Assembly: GCF_036370855.1 (NCBI RefSeq)
Contig: NC_088102.1
Span: forward strand, 25,773,001 to 25,837,000
Reading direction: 5' to 3'
Length of the DNA: 64,000 nucleotides
Source of the DNA: Dromaius novaehollandiae
Lineage: Eukaryota; Chordata; Aves; Casuariiformes; Dromaiidae
Below the pieces are notes generated by a model. The model was not told the origin of the DNA. It was given only the letters and a program-made list of their open reading frames with translations, and did no database searches. A program made the position numbers and the translations under genes. Positions 56,901-64,000 of this stretch are shown in pieces. The first letter of the stretch is position 1; every line of letters begins with the position of its first letter.

Positions 56901-59900
56901 CCTGAAGTTCCTCAGCATCTTTCATTTCTTCTCTCCCACAACTGAGCCCAATCTCTGTCTATGGGGCCAGCTCCTGGCATAGTCCCGCTATGCAGGATCA
57001 GCCCTCCAGATAGCTTAATTCTGCTCAAGTGTTGGCTCATGACAGTGTGGTCCTGCCCTCCGTCCCTGCAGCACAGTGCATGCTGCTCACCCTATGGCTG
57101 GGGTCGCTTGTGCCACACTCATGAATCACCCCCAAACTGGGGGAAGCACCTACCCAGGAGGTCCCCCGAGAAGTTGACAGGCAGGATGACAGCCACAGAG
57201 AGCACACAGACCAGCATGAGCAGGACCAGGAGATGCCGCTGGAAGGAGAGGTATGTGGTGGCATCGATCCCACATTTACTCTGAATCTCCTCATCCCTGA
57301 GGAAGAGAGGTGGTGCAGGTTAGTGCTAGTGATGCTGCCTCCCCTCCTCTGCCAGCACCCCCACCCCCTCCCCACTCCAGGGACACTGGCTGCTCCAGCT
57401 TCACAAAACCCACAGGAAACTCATGGTGTCCTGCCTGTGGCACAGGGGATTCAGGCACAGAAGAAATAGGGGAAGCAAAGAGCCTTCAGGCTGCCAGCCC
57501 ATCATGGGACTTGCTCCTACTAGAAGAGCTTAAAGCCCTTTCTTCTGGGACACGAGCCTGGGCACAGCAGAGCCACGGAGGGTATGCAGAGAGAAGTCTT
57601 CTACTCCTTCTCGCTGGCGGGGTGTTTTAGCAGGGCTCCCTCCACTCTCCTCCACCTCTGGTCCCCGTGGGAGCTCACTTGGCGGTGCTGACTGTTGGGT
57701 GGCTCCAGAGCTAGTGACCACCTGAGGGCACCAGCTCCCTGGAGCTGGGCAGTGGCAGGGGGCTGCCAGCGAAGGCAACGCCAGAGGCATGCACTTACTT
57801 CATTTGGTAGATAGAAATGAGCCATGAGCAGAATCCCTGGAAAGGAAGAGAGTCAGGATGAGCTGGGGGCGACCACCCCAACCTCCCCACGTGGCACTGG
57901 GCTTGGGGCATGGCTCATGTGAGACGCTGCAGAGGTGATGCAGGCCCCCAGGGGCTGAGCCATGCTCTGCTCTTGGCCAAGCAAGCAGAGAGAGAGCACA
58001 GGGCTGTCTGCAGGTACACCTAGCCCAGGGCCTCAGCTGCAATAGTGGCCAAAAGCAGATGCTAGAAAAGAGCAGGAAACACAGTGATATTTCTGTCAAA
58101 GAGTCTCCTGGTTTCCATAAATCCTCCGTACCTTTGCTCATAGTGCCAAACATGCAACATGTTTTTTTGACCATGGCTGACCACTGAACCAGCACTGCCA
58201 TAGAACAATACAGGACAACGCCAAGATCTTGTTCTCTACTAGTAACAGCTCGGAACCTGTCACTGCATGTAATATTTCGGATTTTTCTCCCATATACATT
58301 ATTTCACATTTACCTACACTAAATCTCATTTGAGTTCAAGGTCCTTCTGCAGTCCTACCCATCACAGCTGTATATCAGTACACTCTGTCCACCACTCTGC
58401 CCCCTTTCCAGCCAGTTTATGCAGACTCTGAAAAGGAAGGCCCCAGGCAGATCCCTGGGAGATTGCCTTTACCCATTTCCCATGTGAAAGCCAATGGCTT
58501 ATTCCTCCTCTCCATTCCCTGGCTTTATCCATGCCATGACCTCTCCTACCCCACAGCTGAGCTTTGAACAACTGCAGTGGGAGGATTTGGAAACCCAAGC
58601 AGACTCCACCAAATCTCCCCCTGTCCCATGTGCCTGGCTGGCTCCAAGGACTCCCTGTAGCTCAGAGGCCCGACTGCCTGTCAAGAAGCCAGGCTGACTC
58701 TCCTCATATGTCACACTCAGTAGTTCCCTGCAAAACAGTTTCTAAGAATTTGTCCATACGGATGCCAAGCTCACTAGTCTGTAATTTCCTGAATTTTACC
58801 AGAAACCTTCTTGAAAAAACCAGCACTGCATTAGCCAATTTCCAGCTCTCTAGAACTTCCAGTTTCAAGAGAGAGATTATGCAGTTAATAATTCAGCTAT
58901 TCACCTCAGAGGTCAGTAAGAACCCTTGGGTGAATACTGCTCTTGGGAATTTGTAACAATAATAATAATTCAGTAGATTGTTTTTTCTACAACCTTATCC
59001 TCCAACCCCACTTTCAGACAGATCCTCCAGTACATCCGCACAAACAGAGAAGGGTTCCCATGTGGGAATTTCTTCAATCCCTTCTACACTGAATACAGAC
59101 ACAAACTTAGTTTAGATTTCCTGCTATAGTCTTACCTTCTCAAGCAACCATTTTCTATCTTGAACATGTATTGATCCTACCAACTCCCTTGCAGGTTTTC
59201 TGTTTCTGATGTGTTTGAAGAAAAAAATAGTATTTGTTTTTATATCTTCTACAAATTTCTCCTCAAAATCCCTTCTTCCCCCTCCTGTCTTACTGTATTT
59301 TACATCTAACCTGGCAGAGTTTAGATTTTCCTCATTTTGAAACAGCTTAACTTTTTAAAGACTGTCTTCTTATATCTAGTAATCTCTCTTAACCTGCTGT
59401 TTAAGCCATGCTGGCTTTCCTTTTGGTCTTTCTCAATTACTTTTGATGAGTAGTATACACTTGCCCAGAGCATCCAGTACAGCATCTTTAAATAGTCCTC
59501 CTGCCAGCTGCAAAATTTTTACTTCTTTAGCTTTTCTGCCTAGTTGTATTTTTTTAATATACTTTTTTTTATACAGCATTGACTGACTTTTCAGCTTTTA
59601 TTGCCAGAAAAGGAAGAGAAACAGACAGTGAAACATGTCAGTCTGTGTTTGTTGCTAGCGAAGCCTGTTTTGTGTCTGATGCCACATAGGAAAAAAAAGA
59701 CAACTTCAAAAGCATGCACTTGCAGCCCACCAATACCCCAGAGGTGGGCATGCGGGCCAAGGGAGCTAGCAGTGCTCCCAGGGGCTGGCAAGGGAGGCAA
59801 GGAGGGAAAACTACAGGCCAAGGGACTCGCCTGGCCTTGCCGCTCCTCCTCTGGAGAAGAGCTTGACTGCTTCGTGTCCCCTATGCCACGGGGGGAGCAG

Positions 59901-62900
59901 GGTGCCTTTCAGGAGCCATAGAGAGAAACTCCCTTTCCCCAAGGGCAGGGCTGTGGGGCAGCTCTCTTAAAGCAAGTACAAGTGGCCTGTGCCCTGCAAC
60001 AAGGCTATGCGATCCTGGGGAGGACCGTCCCACCAGGGGAAGAAACGTCCCTGCAGGAGCACAGAGCGAGGGTCCTGGCGGGCGCACGAAGGCAGCGTGC
60101 TCCAACTGGGTCCCTGCAGCCAGCACCAACAGCAGCGCAGCTAGGGATGGAGACCCCGGCGGGGTGCGTCCCCTCCGAGCCACCCCTCATGGTAAGTGCC
60201 CGGAGAACCAAGAAAACCAGGTCAAGGAAACCCTTCAGCTTTTCCTGGCACACAAAAAGCAGCTCCCAGGCCTGCTGTTAATGGGTGTTAAACAGGAAAC
60301 ACTACATTTGAGAGTTTAACCTCTCGCTGTTAACTTCTGACCTGAGGTTCCTCTGAACAACAGTGTCCCCTTGGACAGGATAGAGCTGGCTGCCTCACCA
60401 CATCCTGCGGGTACTCACCACGTCTTTGTTGTCCACGTCCAGGGGGCTGGTCTCGGACGGGGACTTCTCTTTCTCACTCTGCTCGCCATAGAAAAGCGAC
60501 GTCAAACTTTGAAGGGAGAGGGAGAAAGGAAGGGGTGAGGCATGAGAGAAGAAATGGAAAGGAGAGAAAGAGCACCCTTGGAAAAGTGACTTGCACCCTG
60601 CCCTCCTTGAGCTTTTCCTGGGAAATCAGCCAGGCTGATACAGGGTTCGTGCACACCAGGCTCAGTGGGTGGAAGACACGTTTGGGTTTGAAATTATCAG
60701 GTTGGACGAGTGAATACACAGGCTGCTCAGAAGGGAGCCCTTGGGAGGCAGGACTGTTTGGAGCATACAAGAGCAGTACTCTGAGCCCCCCAGGCCCTCT
60801 GGGAAATGCCTGCCCTTCCCCACACATGTCCTGCGTTGGAGCCTGGATGTGCACAGTGCCTGGAGGGAGGCCACCCCAGGCTGCCATACAGCCGGGGCCC
60901 ACAGTGCGGCTGCTTGTGGAGAATTGCCTTAGTTCGAGGACAAGGGCCTGGTGAACTGGATTTTTATATTCCACTGGTTTCAGCCCTCTTAAATGACATT
61001 ACAATAAATGACTCTTAACCAGATCTTGCATTTTAAATCTTCACTGCCCCTTTGATCTTTCCAGTGAAAGAAAACATTGCCCATCCATTTCCAGGCTTAG
61101 ATCCAGAGCCCAAGTCCAGGAGAATCCAGAGAGGAGAAAAGATGGGAAATAGGCTTTTAGAAAGTTTGTTCTTGTGGGCAGCCCAGGCCTTGCAGAGACC
61201 CCTCCTGCATGTACCAGCCTGTAGAAAGAAAGATGCGTCGTGGCTGGCCTGGGGCAAGCAGCACTCTGGGTGCAAGCAGCTGCTGGCAGCTGTGGGCAGT
61301 GCAACCTGTCAGGAAATCTGGCCCAGCTCTGGCCAAGGCTCTGCTTTAACTGTGACAGTGACATTTTTTGTGGCAGTCTGTGCTTAGCCCTGCAGAGAGG
61401 GTAGGAAAGGGAAGGCGGGCCCCTAGCCTGCCTTGGTGACGTGAACAAAAGTGTTACTGCTGTCTATCTCCCCCCATCTCCCTCTCTGGCCAGCCTTGTT
61501 CAGTCCTCAGAGCGCAGCAAGGAGTGAAAGGTGGCTCAGTCCTCACCAGAAAGCAGCTCTTGGGCCTCCTTCTTTCCCAGGATGGTGTACTCCCTGTTAT
61601 CAAGAGCACCATCACCAGATGCCCAGTGCTGTTACTCATAGGAGCTCCACGTGCTTGGAGAGATTCAGCTGTTTTTGGTGTGGAGAGGAAAAGGCGACTA
61701 TCAGAAGTGCTGCCACCCCGGCAGACCACCACTCAGTCCTTGCCGAGGGACACGTTGTTTAACCTGTTTGGGTAATGGTCTCTACTGCCTTTTCATTTCC
61801 CATAACATGCTGCCCCCAAGCAAAGCCTCAGCTCTGAACCTGCAAGAAGGAATCAAAGCTTGCCGGGGCTTTCCCTCTCCCTGCAGTGGACCATGCTCGT
61901 CTGTTCCCAGCCAGGAGAGCTGGCCCCAATGGTGCAAGGACAGCCAGGCTATTCCCAGAGGAAAGGAGGACCAGAAGCACCTGCTCAGCTCCTATGTGGG
62001 TCATGCTGCAGTCCCAGCCCCTCTGCTGCCTCCTCTCAGCCAAGAGGCTGGAGCTGAGGGCTGTGGGGCTGGCCTGCTCCTGAGGTGGGAGACACCTGCC
62101 TGGCTGGGGCCTGTCACTCACAAGTGGCCTTATGACCTTCTCACCTATCATTGTCCATCAGCAGCGCCAGGCGCCCATAGTCCCAAGCTGCTTTCCGAAG
62201 GCAGGAGAAGACCAGAAGGAGAAGCTGCAACAAGAGGGAAGAGGAAAGGTGAAGGGTCTTGCTGCGGGGTCTCGTATCCCTCTTTTTTGTTTTCCTGCTG
62301 ATGGGCCCAAGTGCACGCAAAATTTGCCTCTCAAGCCAACCTCCTCCTGCTCCACGATCTCACCACAGGTGCTGGAAGATGGAAACACAGACACTGACAC
62401 AGCGCAGGTGACCCCACACATCTCAAATGCACCTGTACCATGACAGACCCCTGCAAGTGGGAGGCAGCTATCCCTGAGGTTACAGCAACCACCACTTCTG
62501 TGGCAGCCCAAGTGGTCACCTACCGCCTACCACAGTGTGGGCAAAGCTCTTGCTCCCCCCATGCTGTACGACTCACCCACACTGTCCCAAACAATGGCCA
62601 CACTGACACACACACGGCACGAATGCTCACAGACATCCTCTCCTTGGGGACTCTACGTCCACACACAACCTTACTTACAGCCCCCAAACTAGGTCCACTC
62701 TTCCCCTCCTGGTCAAGCATTGCTGGTGGGATGAGTAGCAGACGCTCCCATGTGCACGGGTGGCTCAGCCCCTTTCCCACTGCACCATGTCACAGTGTCC
62801 TGAGCAGGCAACCTACAGCGTTGCTCCACTGCACCATCCCACAGCACTAGTGAGAGGGATTTACCAGACTCTGGCGTAATTGTAGCTACCAAATCCCACC

Positions 62901-63443
62901 ATAGCAAGGGCTGTCCTACAGATTCAGAGGACAGGGCTAGAAGGCTACTCAGAGCACACAGAACTTGGTAGCAGGATATAAAGGGACCACAACACCTTTT
63001 GGCCCACCTTCTTCCTGTAGCACTCTCCAATTAACGCATGGAAGAGAAGTGCCAAGAGGGTTTCATTCAGGACACAGCCACTACTGGTTTCTCAGGGATG
63101 CCTCCTCTTAGAGTTTGGGATATGGGGAGTGAGCTTGCTGGCCAAGGAGGCCATTTCCAGCCCTGGTGCTTCATTTTCCCCTAGGAACTCCGTGGGCATG
63201 GGGGAGTGGTGCCCACAGACATGGTGCCCTTCCAGCCCCACTCACCAGCCAGAGGATGAAGTTGATGGCGAGCACAGTGGGCACGCCACCGAAAGGCAGG
63301 CCTTGCAGGACAGTGCTGCGGGAGCGGGCACTGAAGCATTGCTCCTCTGTGCTGTTTGCCAGGGTGTCCAGGAAGCTGAGCACATCCAGCGAGGTGGGGC
63401 CGGCACCATGCGGCACTGGCTCCACTGAGTACGCACTGTCCAT
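47767..63443 (-). CDS. TMEM63C: transmembrane protein 63C (OSCA/TMEM63 family)
   Basis: The OSCA/TMEM63 family comprises membrane proteins related to plant osmosensitive and mechanosensitive cation channels. Twenty-two coding exons with GT-AG introns join in frame to 830 residues (human about 806), from ATG 63443 to TGA 47767. The predicted order is an N-terminal region with an NST sequon and one helix (about 52-78), two helices (about 157-178, 203-225), a long cytosolic loop (about 226-420), then the seven-helix core and a Ser/Thr- and Glu-rich tail. Marks of paralogue C include the YGEQSEK...SPSE stretch, [28 protein letters not shown] and the tail LQEPEL-LTPA-SPA. TMEM63A and B differ at these points. 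The gene is convergent with NGB, as in human. The 5' non-coding exon is not in the window. Confidence 0.96.
48115..48186 (-). CDS. TMEM63C: TMEM63C coding exon 21 (72 nt, Ser/Thr-rich)
   Basis: A phase 0-0 exon encoding [20 protein letters not shown] then PNSN. The SSTP motif aligns with the SSTP of human TMEM63C. Its length is a multiple of three, so it could be skipped without a frameshift. Confidence 0.9.
48755..48870 (-). CDS. TMEM63C: TMEM63C coding exon 20
   Basis: It encodes [20 protein letters not shown] then [18 protein letters not shown], the last transmembrane helix and its cytosolic exit. Confidence 0.94.
49174..49341 (-). CDS. TMEM63C: TMEM63C coding exon 19
   Basis: It encodes [19 protein letters not shown], then [20 protein letters not shown] and [15 protein letters not shown]. 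Confidence 0.96.
49566..49671 (-). CDS. TMEM63C: TMEM63C coding exon 18
   Basis: It encodes [20 protein letters not shown] then [15 protein letters not shown], a core helix with the [11 protein letters not shown] motif. Confidence 0.96.
50162..50324 (-). CDS. TMEM63C: TMEM63C coding exon 17
   Basis: It encodes [20 protein letters not shown], then [20 protein letters not shown] and [14 protein letters not shown]. The [15 protein letters not shown] stretch lines the core pore region in the family. Confidence 0.96.
50480..50545 (-). CDS. TMEM63C: TMEM63C coding exon 16
   Basis: It encodes [20 protein letters not shown] and F with split codons at both ends. FFRWLFD is a family motif. Confidence 0.95.
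51126..51212 (-). CDS. TMEM63C: TMEM63C coding exon 15
   Basis: It encodes [20 protein letters not shown] then ILPSLGLT and a split Ser codon, a core helix. Confidence 0.95.
52125..52231 (-). CDS. TMEM63C: TMEM63C coding exon 14
   Basis: It encodes [20 protein letters not shown] then [15 protein letters not shown], one of the most conserved core helices. Confidence 0.96.
52860..53013 (-). CDS. TMEM63C: TMEM63C coding exon 13
   Basis: It encodes [20 protein letters not shown], then [20 protein letters not shown] and [11 protein letters not shown], the first helix of the seven-helix core. The donor is GTAGTT. Confidence 0.95.
53505..53627 (-). CDS. TMEM63C: TMEM63C coding exon 12
   Basis: It encodes [19 protein letters not shown], then [20 protein letters not shown] and II with a split Trp codon. 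A perfect 19-bp duplication lies just upstream of its acceptor. Confidence 0.95.
53642..53679. repeat. perfect 19-bp tandem duplication near a splice acceptor
   Basis: AGCCAAGGGGACAGGTCTG occurs at 53642-53660 and again at 53661-53679 with no mismatch. On the TMEM63C strand it lies about 14-52 nt upstream of exon 12, in the branch-point and pyrimidine-tract zone. Confidence 0.95.
53952..54085 (-). CDS. TMEM63C: TMEM63C coding exon 11
   Basis: It encodes [20 protein letters not shown], then [25 protein letters not shown] is the second RRM-like strand motif of the family. Confidence 0.96.
54673..54793 (-). CDS. TMEM63C: TMEM63C coding exon 10
   Basis: It encodes [20 protein letters not shown] then [20 protein letters not shown], with a cysteine cluster ([12 protein letters not shown]) typical of this loop. 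Confidence 0.95.
55154..55234 (-). CDS. TMEM63C: TMEM63C coding exon 9
   Basis: It encodes [20 protein letters not shown] then MKLDAE, continuing the cytosolic domain. Codons are split at both ends. Confidence 0.94.
55536..55609 (-). CDS. TMEM63C: TMEM63C coding exon 8
   Basis: It encodes [20 protein letters not shown] then IKHF and a split His codon, the start of the RRM-like cytosolic domain. Confidence 0.94.
56174..56282 (-). CDS. TMEM63C: TMEM63C coding exon 7
   Basis: It encodes [20 protein letters not shown] then [16 protein letters not shown], a transmembrane helix and the start of the cytosolic loop. Confidence 0.95.
56713..56764 (-). CDS. TMEM63C: TMEM63C coding exon 6 (52 nt)
   Basis: It encodes [17 protein letters not shown] with split codons at both ends. 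FGRTTIAN is a family signature. Confidence 0.94.
57154..57296 (-). CDS. TMEM63C: TMEM63C coding exon 5
   Basis: It encodes [20 protein letters not shown], then [20 protein letters not shown] and NFSGDLL, a transmembrane helix followed by the conserved [10 protein letters not shown] motif. Confidence 0.95.
57799..57836 (-). CDS. TMEM63C: TMEM63C coding exon 4 (38 nt)
   Basis: A small exon encoding [12 protein letters not shown] and two bases of a Lys codon. The acceptor is CCAG and the donor is GTAAGT. Confidence 0.92.
58120..58960 (-). mobile_element. decayed CR1-type LINE reverse transcriptase
   Basis: Broken - strand translation gives, in order, IHPRVLTDL (near 58930), FQEGFW then [13 protein letters not shown] (near 58800), SQPGFLTGS (near 58690), [17 protein letters not shown] (near 58310) and REQDLGVVL with a [15 protein letters not shown]-like stretch (58150-58240). 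This matches the order of CR1 ORF2 reverse transcriptase motifs: DGIHPRVL, GNYRPVSLTSV, SQHGF, MRFNKGKC and EKDLGVLVD. Stops and shifts show that it is dead. It lies in TMEM63C coding intron 3. AT-rich sequence at 58960-59590 may be its upstream part. Confidence 0.75.
60419..60506 (-). CDS. TMEM63C: TMEM63C coding exon 3
   Basis: It encodes [19 protein letters not shown] then [11 protein letters not shown]. The YGEQSEK...SPSE stretch separates TMEM63C from A and B. Confidence 0.93.
62145..62224 (-). CDS. TMEM63C: TMEM63C coding exon 2
   Basis: It encodes [20 protein letters not shown] then LLMDND and two bases of a split Ser codon. The [11 protein letters not shown] motif is strongly conserved in the family. 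Confidence 0.93.
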
Positions 63444-63466
63444 CGGTGCTGCAATGGGGCCTCACC
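63246..63466 (-). CDS. TMEM63C: TMEM63C first coding exon with short 5' UTR
   Basis: On the - strand the acceptor is TTGCAG before 63466 and the ATG is at 63443, giving 23 nt of 5' UTR in this exon. It encodes 66 residues, including [20 protein letters not shown] and [17 protein letters not shown]. The donor is GTGAG. The N-terminus before NST is lineage-variable, so the start is likely but not proven. Confidence 0.88.
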
Positions 63467-64000
63467 CTGCAACACAGAGACTGGGGTGAGGATGGGAGAG
63501 CTTTTGCTGGAAAAGGGGCTGTGGTTCCTCCAGGTCCCCCACAGAGGTCTGAGGAGCTCACTAAGGGTAAGGAGGGATGGAGCTGGCTTGTGGCCTTGGA
63601 GCAGAAACGCTAGAGCAATCAGAACAGAACTGACTGAGCACACCCCATACTCTCATGTTCTCCAGTTCCCCTTCTCCCAGGGAAGGGCTGTGGGACACAG
63701 AGCAGGAGGGTGTGCTGAAGAAATTTCACAGCTACCTCATTCGCTTTCCCCACTCCCTTAAACCCCACACTATTTGGTTGTTTCCATCATACCTGAGACA
63801 GGTCCCTCACCACCTCTCCCTCCCATTCCCGGAAGCTCGGTTGAATCACAGCCACCCTGGCATAGTCAGCAGACATGAGCAAGGAATATTTGCTTGAACT
63901 TCTGTTAATAAGAGCAACAATGACATTAGCAGGTGGGCTGCTGGGGCTGCACTTGCTTTGCTCCCTGCATCCAGAAAACTGCTGTTTGTGGGCCTTCCCC
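63467..64000 (-). other. TMEM63C: TMEM63C 5' intron, right edge
   Basis: The acceptor at 63467-63468 implies an upstream non-coding exon beyond the window. There is no CpG island and no other exon here, so the promoter is outside. Confidence 0.6.

Larger units (their letters stand above)
48187..63245 (-). other. TMEM63C: TMEM63C introns
   Basis: Twenty-one introns separate the coding exons. The largest are 57837-60418 and 60507-62144. Apart from the CR1 remnant and the 19-bp duplication I see nothing recognisable. The open frames on the + strand opposite the exons are antisense shadows. Confidence 0.65.

Noticed and set aside
61651-62301. 216-codon + frame
   Set aside because: It lies antisense to TMEM63C coding exon 2 and its flanking introns, with no recognisable domain.

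Overview
This window comes from a vertebrate nuclear genome, most likely a bird. The genes are split by GT-AG introns, there are no operons, and a POMT2 intron carries a CR1 retroposon fragment whose 3' end reads like the common avian CR1 family. Species cannot be fixed from the sequence. I recognise three protein-coding genes, all identified by reading exons against families I know; no database search was run.

Region 1 (1-19,996, + strand) is the 3' three quarters of POMT2, protein O-mannosyltransferase 2. Sixteen coding exons encode the last 531 residues: late N-terminal membrane helices, three MIR repeats and the C-terminal membrane domain. The upstream exons with the catalytic loop lie off the left edge. 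Region 2 (19,997-34,080) holds the POMT2 3' UTR of uncertain length, then gene-poor DNA with old repeat remnants and long A or T runs.

Region 3 (about 34,200-41,355, + strand) is NGB, neuroglobin. A CpG-island promoter precedes four exons, with introns at the classic neuroglobin positions (B12.2, E11.0, G7.0). The 160-residue product keeps the haem histidines and the CD/D cysteine pair. Region 4 (41,356-44,331) separates two convergent 3' ends. It holds a 73-nt perfectly alternating purine-pyrimidine tract and several long C or G runs.

Region 5 (44,332-63,466, - strand) is TMEM63C, an OSCA/TMEM63 membrane protein. All 22 coding exons are present and join in frame to 830 residues. A decayed CR1-type reverse transcriptase lies in its third coding intron. 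The upstream 5' non-coding part runs past the right edge.

The order and relative orientation TMEM63C-NGB-POMT2 match human 14q24.3, which supports all three calls. The genes do not form one pathway: POMT2 glycosylates alpha-dystroglycan in the ER, NGB is a cytosolic neuronal haem protein, and TMEM63C is a membrane channel-family protein. I found no previously undescribed system. The most unusual signals are the 161-codon open frame upstream of and in frame with the NGB start, the Z-DNA-prone tract, the C20/G27 pair beside the TMEM63C polyadenylation signal, and a 19-bp perfect duplication just upstream of a TMEM63C splice acceptor.
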